Source of the DNA: Epiperipatus broadwayi
Taxonomy: Eukaryota; Onychophora; Udeonychophora; Euonychophora; Peripatidae
DNA: 64,000 nucleotides
Assembly (NCBI GenBank): GCA_028023455.1
Contig: JAQFVV010006203.1
Span: forward strand, 11,382,876-11,446,875
Reading direction: 5' to 3'
Shown here: one piece after another, positions 11,824 to 22,206 of the stretch
How positions within the stretch are numbered: position 1 is the stretch's first letter
How the letters are laid out: the number at the start of each line of letters is the position of its first letter
The notes under the pieces: model-generated
Database searches by the model: none
Told to the model about the DNA's origin: nothing
Seen by the model: only the letters and a program-made list of their open reading frames with translations
Translations under genes and position numbers: made by a program

Positions 11824-12448
11824 ATGTAAGTATTGATCATGTTTACTCCTTTTCTTGAATAATGGGGTCTAAAATAAAGTATTAAATATAAATATTAGCT
11901 AATAAAGTAAAATAACCATAGAATAGATTGTAAAGAAGGCAAATCCTGTCACAAATGTTGTCCAACATGAAAGCTCAAACATTCATTCTAATTTTTAAAA
12001 AATGCATAATATAAATAACCAGCTCACGGAAATAAAAAAAAAATGTAATAATTAAAGTAAATAAATTTATGGGAGATGAGAGCAGAGAGAACAGACAATA
12101 CTATTACTAATAATTTTATATGTGAAAGAAAGATAAGTGGGATGACTTTTGTTAAAATAGAAAAAAAATATTTGTATATGGTAGATAAAATAAATGTGTG
12201 GATAGGCATTGATAAAAGTTTGAAATCTGCAGGCAAATGGTGTTGGGGAGAATGTGGTGGGGGAAATTGGGCAAACACTCATAATTTAATAATAAATTAA
12301 AAAAATAAATAAATTAGTAAAGCGATTAAATTATTAAATTAAATAAATTAGTAAACCTATTGGTTATGAATAAAATACAATATTAAAAGCAAAAAGATAT
12401 CATAAGAAACAAAGAAAAAAAGTTTTTTTTTTTTTTTAGAAAGCATAA

Positions 12449-13843
12449 ATGATTACAAGAAAAAGAGCTAAAACAGAAGCTCAGAATAATGAAATGGAAA
12501 ATGTTCCCAGTGAAGAACAACAAAATGAAACAAAAAAGAAGGAAGTTATGAACAAATAAAATAGTAAGATCATAGCACTAATAACTATCAGATTTGAAAA
12601 ACAAAAAGAAGCAGCTGAAGAAATTAAAAAAATGGCCAAAGAACTGAAAAACCAACAAAAAGAAGCAGCTGAAGAAAGTAAACAAATAACCAAAGAGCTT
12701 AGTAATGAAGCAAACAGAAAATTAGAAGGGCAAGTTGAAATGCTTGAAAAATTAAAAGGTCAAATCAGACTAGGCTATAATAAAATAAAAGAAGAAATTA
12801 TGAGATAAATAAATGAAAATAAAATGCAAATCGAAAATGAAATTGAAGTGATATAACAAATAATAGAAAAAAAAGTAGAACATGAAGTAAATGTAGGGCT
12901 AGTGTGAGAGGTGGTAGTGGAAACTAAAATAGAAAATAAAATAATTGAAGTGATTAAAATTGAAATTAATAATTTGACAGGGAAAATAAATAAAATAAAT
13001 ATTAACAAAGATAGTAGTAGGAAAGCTGAGACCTTAAGTGAAAAAAGATGCCTATCAAATTAAATAATTTCGACCAGCTGAGTCTAAATGTAAATGCACA
13101 CATTTTAAATAACTCTGCAGTCATAAATCAGTTTTTAAAAGTTTAGGTACTTTCTGGCCACATAGCCTGGAGAGATATTTCACCTTAAATCAGTTAGGCA
13201 AAGAGGCCATGATTGTGATTGCATGTAGCCATTTACAAGGCAGGTCTCAAGCTTGGTGGGATTCTTTATATAATAAATCCATCATTCACCGAATACAAAA
13301 AAACTTTATTAGCTAGTTATTGAAGTGAGGACTGTCAAGAAAATCTTCACCACCAGATACTCCAAGATAAATGGCAACTTGGTGAACCTTTCACTCCTTT
13401 CTTCAGAAGGCAGGTGGCAAAATTATGCTCCTTAACAACCAACCCACCATCTGAACTACAAATCATTCAGATAGTGCATCACAGCTTCCCTCATAATGTC
13501 GAGCAAGTGCTCATAGGGACAGAAAGAAGAACAGTTGAGCAAATGATCAAGTTGTTGAGTACTTTCAGTAGTGCCAGACTGGCCTATGACTTGAAAGATA
13601 GGGGTTTTAAATCCCAATCTAGAGAGCTGACTATAAATGCAATAAGATTTTGCCATAGAGTAAATTCAGGAGTGGAGTGTGAAAAAGATGATTCTCCAGT
13701 AGCCCCAAAGAACAAAAATCTTTCAGAGAACTGGAAGTGATTCTGATATTATTCATGTAGGGCAGAAAGAAAGGCCAAGGGGTGATTCACAAAAGCCCTA
13801 GCACAAGTGGCTATTCAGCCAAAAGAACTACCAGATAAAAATT
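12449..13843 (+). pseudogene. Decayed gag gene of an LTR retrotransposon
   Basis: This is a dead gag reading. From an ATG at 12449 a basic N terminus (MITRKRAKTE) leads into a long Lys/Glu/Gln-rich coiled-coil region with at least two in-frame stops. After a frame change come capsid motifs: HLQGRSQAWWDSL (about 13215-13253), FTEYKKTLLASY, then FTPFFRRQVAKL (about 13389-13424) and a helical stretch to about 13740, with weak continuation to 13843. The W-W motif and the FxxRQVAxL motif align by eye with the gag at 21208-22206, so both belong to the same broad Ty3/gypsy-type capsid class, but this copy is much older. No LTRs, protease or pol were found around it. Confidence 0.75.
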
Positions 13844-14438
13844 AAATATGCAATCTGACAGTCAGCTTGATTTAATAAATAATGACCAGCGATTTCGAAT
13901 AAAGGAAAATGATTACCATAGTTTTAATCTTAATAAATAAATAAATAAGAAAAATGATGAAAATAAATACTTAAATAAAAGAACTTAGTTATAAAAATGT
14001 CAAACAATTAAAAAACCAATGACAACTTCTCAATTACATCTATCTTTATTGTTGTGAGAAACCCAACTCATAAATCTGTGCTATGAACACAGTGGAGTGT
14101 AACCAAAACAAATTCATAAAAATAAAATGTTTTTAAATTGAAAAAAAGTAAGTAAAATAGATTTAAAATAATCCATTCAAAATAAAAATTAAACAAACAT
14201 AAAAGTAATAATGATTTTAAAAAAATAATATGGAAAATAAATGTCAGGAAATGTTGAATAAAGATTGAGGTGTGTGTGAGTATATTGGACAAAGATATGA
14301 ATTTCCGATCATATTTTGGGTTGGATTAAGCCTTTAAAACCTCAACATATAAAGTATTAAAAAAGATTTAGTAGGTTAAAACTGCGTAAATATAAAATAT
14401 ATGTAATTAATTAGAGTTTACATGGTTTAAAGAGTGAT
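13844..14438. other. AT-rich non-coding stretch
   Basis: AT-rich sequence with Lys/Asn/Ile-type chance reading frames. Nothing is recognised. Confidence 0.5.
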
Positions 14439-14634
14439 CTAAGACATATTAACAGCTGGATGATGGACGTCTTTGAAATTCCTTCTTAGCAGATTATTGA
14501 ATGGCTTCTTGGATGTAGGGGTTGGCATAGTGATAACAGGAAGTGGCTGGATCTTGACAAGGAATGAAACTTCTGAACACTCACTGTCTGATGACTGCAG
14601 AGAGGTGGACGGCTGACTACTCACACATGGTCAC
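14439..14634. other. Exon-like GC-richer island of uncertain strand
   Basis: This island is about half G+C, unlike its flanks, and ends abruptly on both sides. On the minus strand an open frame of about 60 codons contains SSDSECSEVSF and TPTSKKPFNNLLRRNFKD before a stop at 14439-14441; an acceptor-like CTCTCTGCAG lies inside it near 14596-14605. On the plus strand the island ends in CACAG|GTACTG, a reasonable splice donor, 1.1 kb upstream of the exon at 15757. It could be a 5' untranslated exon of that gene, a terminal exon of an unknown minus-strand gene, or a mobile element fragment. I do not recognise the peptide. Confidence 0.35.
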
Positions 14635-15756
14635 AGGTACTGTATGTATTTTATATATAATTAAGCAGAGTCTTCTTAAATAGTCTTTCAATAAATGATT
14701 TCTATTAATCTTCAATAGATATTTTTTTACTAATAATTTCTGCAAAATATACCAGAATATATACGCTGCTCATCTATAAAAATGCCACATTTCCCTCTTA
14801 TATATCATTCTCATATGCCTGGAGTGCATCTTGCAAGTTTCTTGATGGATCTCACTTTAATTTTCTCTAATTAATGTTCCATCCTAATTTTACTTCTGCA
14901 GTCCTTCATGCCGCCACATAGGTTTTCTGATCTTTGTTTCTATCCCTTATATCACACTTTAAAATATGTGTAGATGCTTTAAATGTGTTAAATTGTAACT
15001 TTTTCATCAGATTGTTTCCCCAGATTTGGAACTAAGGCTCTTTATATAACTTCAGTAATATGTTGTCTCCATTATCTGGACTATCTCCCATTGTAAGAAA
15101 TACATTCCACTTCTATTACTTAATTGATCATGCTCTTTTTCTAATAAAAAACGTGGTGTGATTTAAATAACTTTTAACTTTTAAAGATGTCTAAATTGTG
15201 CACACATGTGTGCATGTACTAGTGTGTGTGAATATAAAAGTATATATCATATGCTGGGAAATGTTTTTAGGTTTGAACGAACATGAAGCAAGCGTATCTG
15301 CTTGCAGATATACACCGCTTCAATACATACATACTTAAATCTGTTTTATATGATTGTAATAAAGGTATACTATACAAAGAAAGGCTTGTTTTACCATGGT
15401 AGATTATTCTGTTTGAGTTTGAATCTGGTCTTGCAAAATTTGGAAAATTTTTACTGCTTTTAATGAATCCTGTTTGAAATTTTTTTCGACTAACTGGCTT
15501 ATATCTAGTTAAATATCAATGTGTCTAGTAAAAAATATCTTGCTATTATTAGATAGAAAGTAAACAATGAGAAAGAAACTCTTTGAAACTTCACAAACCA
15601 CGATTGGGAAGCATTATATTGCCTTCTCATTCACTGCTTCTTTCTTAGACAGTAGGCTATTTAAAAACTATTTTATCTAAATTTGTGTGTATTAAATGGG
15701 GATTTATAAGTTTTTACATGATTTTACACAATTCTTTATATATTATTTATTTGCAG
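14635..15756. other. AT-rich stretch, possibly intronic
   Basis: No gene is seen. If the donor-like site at 14634 and the acceptor at 15756 belong together, this is an intron. Otherwise it is ordinary intergenic DNA with short TG/TA runs near 15200. Confidence 0.35.
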
Positions 15757-16105
15757 AATGTCTGAAGATGTTCCAAGGCAAGATCTAAGGCATTCTTCTA
15801 AAGATTCATCATCTGAAAGTAGTAGAGTTGACAGTGGAACTCAAGTTGGTACACCATTTCCTGATTCTAGACGAGAACTGGAAGAGGGACCTGATGGATC
15901 AAGTGATGATAAAGAGAGGTTGGATATACTTCCTGATAATGATAAGTCTAATAGTGACGATGAAGATAAGATTGTAAATAGAAATAATATAAATAAAGAA
16001 GGGATCTATAATCAGACTTATAAGGTTAATGATAACGCTGACATTTCAAAAGGCGAGGGACCGCCATCTAGATGCGCCTGTGGTAATCTAATTAGGAGTA
16101 GTTAA
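15757..16105 (+). CDS. Candidate first coding exon, acidic Ser-rich protein, unidentified
   Basis: I do not recognise this protein. A good splice acceptor (pyrimidine-rich tract ending TTTGCAG at 15756) is followed after one base by ATG, which places an intron in the 5' untranslated region. The frame stays open for 115 codons, ending in a stop at 16103-16105. It is highly polar: a Ser/Asp/Glu-rich first 70 residues (SSESSRVDSGTQVG, then DNDKSNSDDEDK), Asn-rich middle, and a C-terminal GEGPPSRCACG with two cysteines. No signal peptide, membrane helix or domain is visible. Such sequence is typical of a disordered N-terminal tail. A donor-like GTAATC at 16083 could splice the exon before the stop, and a strong GTAAGT lies just after the stop at 16110, so the true 3' boundary is open. 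Codon use and complexity differ sharply from the AT-rich flanks. Confidence 0.5.
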
Positions 16106-16359
16106 AAAGTAAGTTCTGAATTTGAGTTTTTTAATCGTTATTCGGCCTCATTGTCATTTTGACTCCATCTTCATTGAGTAGGAAATAAAAACATTTTCAT
16201 AAGTATTGTAAATTAAAGCAGGAATTACGTCTGAATATATTTTTTTTTTTATGATTCCTAAATAGGTTATAAAATATTGATGTCAGTTTTTATGTTTAAT
16301 ATTTTAAAAGAAAATGGTTTTAAACTTAAGAATTATTTGTGTACAGAAATTATTATCGG

Positions 16360-16427
16360 TCTTATAAGATAGCGTGGATAGTTGAGGATCGTGTGAAAGT
16401 CTAAGTTCAAACCCCCTATATATTACA
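16360..16427 (+). repeat. Repeat family B, isolated end
   Basis: CTTATAAGATAG, then GTGGATAGTTGAGGATC, then AAAGTCTAAGTTCAAACCCCC reproduce the right-hand end of family B, including the A-box-like and B-box-like phrases. No inverted partner is found nearby. Confidence 0.55.
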
Positions 16428-17164
16428 TATTGGAGTGAAAAAGCCTGTACTGTAGAAAAAATTCATATATTAAAAGCTTTTAAATTAAAATATTTTATAT
16501 CTTTTAAATACTACTCTGTTATTGGCTTATCTTTAATGTATCGACAATTTTCGCATTAAGTCTGGTAAATAAATTCAATTCAATTCTAAATAATTTAAAT
16601 ACTTTATTTTAAATTGATTATAAATATTACAGTAGTATATTTATCAATAGAGTGGGGCCCGGTACAATGATTACGTCGGGGGGGGGGGGTCTTTTACTAA
16701 GGATAAAAAATACTTAACTATTTACAAAAATTATCTCATTTGCAAATATGAAGATAGATATATTACTTTACAAATAATATAAATCAAATCAAGAACGATT
16801 TTATTTGTTTCGAATCAGAATTCGCAAAAAAAAAACAACAACAACCTAATGAGACTAAAATATATTTTGCATTGATTCAATAAAATTGTACAAATTGGTA
16901 TTTACAATATATAAATAACTAATTGTTTATTATTTGCTTTTCACATCAACGTGACCAGAATCGTGCGAAATATTTAGGTATATATATATACGTTGTAATA
17001 GGTGAAAAATCTGTGCTAGCTTGCAACAATGTGCATCGACAATTGCATTATTTTATGTGTAATAGTCATTATAGGGTCTACAAATTACAGAGTTTTGGCA
17101 AAAAAAAATGTTACATTTAGCAAGTGATAAAATGCTTTCATTTATTTTTAGAGTTTAGCTAAAG
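16428..17164. other. AT-rich non-coding stretch with poly-G tract
   Basis: A run of more than ten G lies at about 16678-16690. The remainder is AT-rich with no recognised gene or repeat family. Confidence 0.5.
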
Positions 17165-17715
17165 GTGTCACTCATGCAGGCTGGAGGCCTTGATGCTCGA
17201 ACGGGATCTTTAGCAATAAGGGAATATACACATAAATAGAAAAATGTGGATAATTTAGTCTGCAAGTTGTGTAATGAAGGCTAGAAAATATCGAGGCATT
17301 GTCAAGCATTGGTGGCCGAGTGGTCAGCACAGCTGCCTTATAAACAGTTGTCCCGGCTTCGCTTCCCAGATGATGCTTTGACACATGAGAAAAAAAATAT
17401 ATTGAGGCATCTGTTAATTGAATGTAAATGCCTGAAAACAGAAAGGGTACAAATAATGAAGTTGTGGAAGAATAAATATTAATGAAGTGATTATTCAGAA
17501 AATAGGTTATTGGTTTTTATGCTGGGTTTGGGAAAATGTAAGGGGGATTTAGATATACAGGCCATGGAGTTGACAAAGATTATATTGTGGAAATGGGATG
17601 GAGAAGGATATGGGGAAACTTAGGGCAGGGATTGGAAAGGAATGGTAAAGTGATTAACAGGTCTCTCGGGCATAGTTGCTGAGAGATTCCTGATTCTGTA
17701 TAAGAAGTCACAGTG
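17165..17715 (+). mobile_element. LINE 3' end, interrupted by a SINE
   Basis: This is the C-terminal end of a non-LTR retrotransposon ORF and its 3' tail. Before the SINE the translation runs QAGGLDARTGSLAIREYTHK, a stop, then NLVCKLCNEG (about 17241-17270). After the SINE it resumes with RHLLIECKCLKTERVQIMK. Together these make the Cys-x2-Cys...His-x4-Cys zinc-knuckle-like motif typical of the C terminus of many LINE polymerases. Several stops show that it is dead. From about 17440 it matches, on the opposite strand, the LINE at 63674-64000. The 3' tail near 17655-17715 also matches 27157-27230. The LINE clade is not assigned. Confidence 0.75.
17300..17393 (+). mobile_element. tRNA-derived SINE copy 1, inserted in a LINE
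   Basis: A compact SINE with a tRNA-like head: TGGCCGAGTGGTCAGCAC (A-box region, about 17313-17330), an anticodon-arm-like inverted pair (CAGCTG...CAGTTG), and GGCTTCGCTTCCC in the B-box position. A short tail (GACACATGAGA) and an A-run follow. It is flanked by imperfect direct repeats of the LINE target (AAAATATCGAGGCAT at 17285-17299 and AAAATATATTGAGGCAT at 17394-17410). The head most resembles a valine-type tRNA by eye. It is unlikely to be a working tRNA because the loop and acceptor stem are irregular. Confidence 0.8.
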
Positions 17716-18486
17716 CATCATATTACATTGATAAATGCATTGTGCTGTTTTACTGTTTTCACTTTCAGGCTGGCTCTGTATGTAAAAATATTATGATGTC
17801 TATTTATATCAAGTTTCCAATATAATTAGTCAAATATATAATAATATTTATTTTATAAAGCGCAAACAGTTTGAAATTAAATTGAAAGGCTGCAAACCTC
17901 TCACACTTTGCAGCCTTTCAATTTAATTTCAAATATATAACGTAAATAATTTATTAAATTTTAAATTAACTAGCCAGTAAACTCTTGTTATACATAAGTT
18001 TACTTACTGGCTTATTAACCCTTATCAACTTTTAGCAACATAAGGATTTCATAATAATGCTTTCACTACTGAGTTCTCACTGCAGTGAATGCATAAAAGA
18101 AGATGATTCATGATATTATTGATATGGGCTAGTGCATACCTAAAATTTATAAGGTTTATTTTTTAATTTTTTATTTAATATTTTTTTATATATTTCATTT
18201 AATATTTTTTCAAACTATTAGTTATGGAAATTATATATATATAATTATTAATTATTAATACAATTTGAATCTAGTTGATAACGACTACATAGATAGTTGA
18301 AAGTACTTCTATTAAATTGTGGTATATATTTGTTTTTTAAAATATTTTTTACTGCATTAATTATTGTATTGTTTTGAATATATATATATATTGTACTAAA
18401 AAGAAGATGCATATAGTATGGTAGAAATGCTACAGATATTTATTGGTTGTATGCTAAATCATCCTAGGTGATTTATAAGACACTAT
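17716..18486. other. AT-rich non-coding stretch
   Basis: No gene is present. It holds the hairpin listed at 17870-17933 and TA-rich sequence before the LTR element. Confidence 0.5.
17870..17933. repeat. Perfect 27-bp hairpin
   Basis: The arm 17870-17896 is exactly complementary to 17907-17933 around a 10-base loop (CCTCTCACAC). This length and perfection are very unlikely by chance. It could be a tiny MITE remnant or a transcribed hairpin. A microRNA precursor would normally have mismatches. Confidence 0.8.
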
Positions 18487-20181
18487 TGTAAAGGAATAGC
18501 ATTACATGGGATTTGAACCCAGGCATATGAGGTTATATTAAACATATATTCAATTGACGAAATGAATGACAGGAACAAAACTTTTAAAAAAGCGGTCTTA
18601 CTTTAATAATAAATGAGAAACAGCTGTTTCTAAAGCATGATCGCAGCTATATAAGAGTACCTGTCAAATTTATTGAAATAAAAAAGTAAAAGAGTTTTTT
18701 TTTATTATTTTGTTTTTTTTTTAAGAATAAATCTGTAATCATTAGTTGTCAGTTTTTTTTGCATTTTTTTTAATTAAATAAAGAAAGATGAATGATTGAA
18801 TGCAAGTTTAACATTTTTATTAAATCATTTGAGTCATTTTGAACAAAAGGGGAAAATGAATTAATTAATTTGCAATATGTTCTTAAATTCCAAGCGATCT
18901 AAAATTATTTTAAATAGGGGTAATTAGTAAATGTAAAATTAGAGAAATTGAAACAATAGGCAGGATATGTGCTGGTACGCCTAGATAAAATAAGCTGAAT
19001 TTAGAAACAGAGGTGAGAAAAAGTGTACACTGCTATTGTACAACTCAGACTTCTGTCTCCAGTGAAACAATACCTGAAAAAATGGTCAAATTGAGTTAAA
19101 TTCCAAAGTGGTGCAAACAATCCCAGAAATCACTGAATTGAGTTAATACTCGATGGACTTATAAGATGAAGGGACTCACAGGTGCATGGGAGTGATTGGG
19201 TGAAAAAATTCAAGGTGTGAGGGCGGGAAGGAAGAGATCAAAAAGGCCGGACAGTGCTTTTAAAGATTATTAAAAATTTAGAATTAGAAGAAATAAAATC
19301 TAACTTTCGTGTAGAAATATAACGGAGATGCGTTGCTGAACATAAAATTCACGGCTTGACCGCTGGACCTCCACGTCCAGCTCAGCTGACTGCCCCTAGG
19401 ATGCTCGTAACACCGGAGAAACTTCACATGAGGACCACACACGCTTTTGAGACCTTGCAAATTGCCAGAATGCTTCGTTAAAGAAGAAATCATCGCTCAG
19501 GATCCCTCTTACAGTCTTTCTACATTCCACAGGTAGCTATCTTTAAATTATCGTACTCATTTATGCACCAAAGTAAAATAACTTTAAAAACAAGAACTAT
19601 TAAGAACATTAAGCTAAAATGATAAAGTTACTCATGACCATTAATGAACGATTAGAGAACCTAACCAAATAAGTTTGTCTACAGATTAACCTTCTTTAAA
19701 ATATGTGCGAAGTCACCTTTAAATCTATATTTAAATTGTCTCGGCTTGCCGGTCATATACCTGCATGAATTGTTATTGAACAGATTAAAATAAAACATTT
19801 ATTTAACTAGTATTTTTTGTTATTAATTTCTTGGAATGTCAACATAAATTTATATAATAGGGAATGAGTGCTGGAGCGATCAAATTTGTTTGTATATGAA
19901 TGAATGCATTTGATATTTTTGGTGTTGGGATTTGATTATATTTATGTTTATGTTTATTATGCTCTCTTAGATTAATATTAAGTTTTGATTAATTTGTTCT
20001 GTGGGATATAGGGCGGGACCTCATATGATAAGTCTGATTGATCGTGATTGAAAGATCACATATATGATATAATTGGAAAGGTGATATTGGCTGTGTTCGT
20101 TTCTTGCTTCCGACTGGAGTGATGCACGGGCATGTTTTGTGATATAGTTGAGTGAGCTTATGCACATATGTGGCAGACTCT

Positions 20182-20189
20182 TATAAAAG
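20182..20189 (+). promoter_or_regulatory. Candidate LTR TATA box
   Basis: TATAAAAG is a canonical TATA match about 265 bases before the LTR end. It is conserved in the 3' LTR (near 24853). AATAAA signals at 20236-20245 lie just downstream, giving the expected order promoter, polyadenylation signal, LTR end. Confidence 0.55.
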
Positions 20190-20235
20190 TTCTCCTGGTG
20201 CCTACTACTTGGATTCAATCCGAATTTACATATAA

Positions 20236-20245
20236 AATAAATAAA
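20236..20245 (+). terminator. Candidate LTR polyadenylation signals
   Basis: Two overlapping AATAAA hexamers (20236-20241 and 20240-20245) lie downstream of the TATA box. The same sequence occurs in the 3' LTR, where it would end the element transcript. Confidence 0.5.
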
Positions 20246-20446
20246 GCGTACGTGTATATGTGTTTAAAATTATCTTCACAGAACATTAGGTAATCCCCCA
20301 GACGCAAGAACACAGCAGGTTCATAGAAGTGAACCATCAACCAAAACACGAGAATCTCACCGTAGGAATACAGCAAAAGCGTCCAGATATAAAGGACGTG
20401 ACATTACTGGGATTTCGGTACGGAAGTCGGCGAGGGGGCGGTTACA

Positions 20447-20467
20447 TTTGGCGCGTCAATGTGGCCC
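20447..20467 (+). other. Candidate primer-binding site
   Basis: The sequence directly after the 5' LTR, TTTGGCGCGTCAATGTGGCC, begins with a TGGCG phrase common in primer-binding sites of gypsy-type elements. I cannot assign the priming tRNA without a tRNA 3'-end comparison. Confidence 0.45.
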
Positions 20468-21207
20468 AAAACTATTGTTTCAAGTGGTGGGACCGACGTG
20501 GATACAGCTGACGTTTCTAACAACGAAAGCAAATTTAAAAGAGAGAAATAACAGAATAAATTATCTATTAAAGCGGGGGGAAATTTTCGGAATCACCATA
20601 AAATAAAATCATTAAACGTTGCTTAAGGGAGTGGGAAAGGGATTTAGTTCTCTTATTAGCACTAAAATAATCAAGCGTCCGAATATACTTAATAGTTGTA
20701 GAAGGCTGTGGAATAGCGGGATTCCGTGGAAGAAAGATCGTATATTAAAAGGAAGCAAACTCATAAATTAATTTCTATGTTAAAATTAAATGCAAATAAT
20801 TTAAGCGCAAATAAAATAAAAAAAAAAAAAACATCGTTAAAAGACGTATTTATATTCTTGCACAAAGGAAGTACTGTAACTGGGATCTTGTTAGGAGTTT
20901 TGTGTTTTACTTAAAAAAAAAAGGGGGTTAAAGAAAGAAGTCAATATAGCGTATATATAGAAAGACACATATAACCATATAATAGATATAGCCGCACATA
21001 TAATCGATAGCTGCTGAATAGAAATGAGGGAACAGAGGGACCTGGGATAGTGTGAGCGATAGAAACCAAATTGGAGGAATGACAGGAGCTGTGGGAATTT
21101 TCAAGGGCAAGGAGCATCTGAGGATAGGATAAGACAGTCAGTGGGACCCGCAGAGTAGTAGGTAATGAGCCGTGGATTACTATAAATTATAAATCAGATA
21201 TTAAACA

Positions 21208-22206
21208 ATGGAAGAAAACCCAGATGAAAGCATGTGGGAACAGATGGGGGAGAGTCCAATACAATTTAAAAAACAGGATACGGAGAATGAAAGGGATATT
21301 AAAACATTAATAAAGATGATGACGCAAATGATGGCCGAAATGAGGGAAGTTAGAGAAGAGCGTAGAAGAGATAGGGAAGAGTTTAAAGAGGAGATCAGGC
21401 AATTACTCAGAGGAAAGGAAGTGAAGTCAGAAGAGAACAAAGGGGAAGATAGTAGTTTAGCCAATGTTGAGGAAAAAATAGACCAGAATAGGATGGAGAT
21501 GGACAAAACGAAAACAGACCCGAATGATCTAAAGGAAAGGGTAGAGATACTAACGGATGATGTAGAAAAGGGAAATAGGCATCAAGATGCGATGAAGGAA
21601 GCTATCAGGCAGATGTCGCAACGGGACACAAGTCGTGTATGGGCGGAGAGACAGATGAAGATAGAAATATTTAGGGCAGGAGAAAACGAAAACCCAATGG
21701 ACCACCTCGAAAGTGTCAGGAATCTGTTTGGAGAACCAATGGCGAGAGAACCTGACCGAATAAATATTGCAAGCGGATACCTACAGGGCCCAGCGAGAGA
21801 CTGGTGGAGGATGCTGGAATTTAAACCCCGGTCATATGAGGAATATAAGGAAGAAGTTTTGCGGTGTTTCTGGAACACAGCACGTCAAGAAGGGACTTAT
21901 TTTAGAATCACCAGGGAGAAATATGGGGGAAGGCCCAGTGAGACGGCCACTCAGTTTTATTATAGGCAGGTGGCAAGCCTTCAACAATTGCCTGCGTACT
22001 ATATGACGGAGATGCAGATCATCTCAATAATAAGGCACAATATGCCAACCACCCTCAGACACATGATGCTGGGAAGGGATTGCAAAGGGATCCACGAGAT
22101 GGGGGAAATGATAGCAAAATTTGAACAAGAAGAGGGGATAGGAGGGCAGATAGAGAGGTCTAGTAATGAACAACCCAGAAAACTAGTACCACCGGACCGA
22201 TACTAA
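21208..22206 (+). CDS. gag: Gag polyprotein of the LTR element
   Basis: This is an intact 332-codon frame from the ATG at 21208 to TAA at 22204-22206. The first 140 residues are charged and predicted coiled coil (runs of Glu/Lys/Arg such as MREVREERRRDREEFKEE). Residues about 145-320 match a Ty3/gypsy-type capsid: a DHLESVRNLF start, then YLQGPARDWWRML with the paired tryptophans, then an aromatic RCFWNT region, QFYYRQVASLQQL, and a MAKFEQEE-like final helix. No zinc knuckle lies inside the frame; a weak RCHEPG block in the same frame after the stop (about 22285) may be its remnant. The protein would form the particle shell that packages element RNA. It is open while pol is absent, which suggests gag was kept or the element is recent. 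A conceptually equivalent but broken gag lies at 12449-13843. Confidence 0.85.
   Translation: MEENPDESMWEQMGESPIQFKKQDTENERDIKTLIKMMTQMMAEMREVREERRRDREEFKEEIRQLLRGKEVKSEENKGEDSSLANVEEKIDQNRMEMDKTKTDPNDLKERVEILTDDVEKGNRHQDAMKEAIRQMSQRDTSRVWAERQMKIEIFRAGENENPMDHLESVRNLFGEPMAREPDRINIASGYLQGPARDWWRMLEFKPRSYEEYKEEVLRCFWNTARQEGTYFRITREKYGGRPSETATQFYYRQVASLQQLPAYYMTEMQIISIIRHNMPTTLRHMMLGRDCKGIHEMGEMIAKFEQEEGIGGQIERSSNEQPRKLVPPDRY

Larger units (their letters stand above)
18487..20446 (+). repeat. 5' LTR, about 1.96 kb
   Basis: It starts TGTAAAGGAATAGC and ends GGGGGCGGTTACA. It is homologous along its whole length to 23058-25115, apart from the SINE in the latter and small indels (for example an ATGAATGCATTTGA-type duplication in the 3' copy near 24560). 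It carries a TATA box and polyadenylation signals near its 3' end, implying a long U3 and short R-U5. Short reading frames inside it occur in both LTRs and are not genes. Confidence 0.9.

Noticed and set aside
12024-12300. Overlapping frames on both strands just upstream of the decayed gag
   Set aside because: They overlap each other in three frames, are of AT-driven composition and show no motif.
16677-16690. Poly-G run as a quadruplex regulatory element
   Set aside because: It is a single homopolymer without the four separated G-tracts and with no gene next to it.
17313-17380. Calling the tRNA-like heads genuine tRNA genes
   Set aside because: The stems are irregular, the anticodon loop is not standard, and four copies with A-tails and target duplications show retroposed SINEs.
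20021-20218. A 65-codon minus-strand frame in the 5' LTR, also present at 24692-24889
   Set aside because: Both copies exist only because the LTRs are duplicates. The frame is antisense to the element and has no recognised domain.
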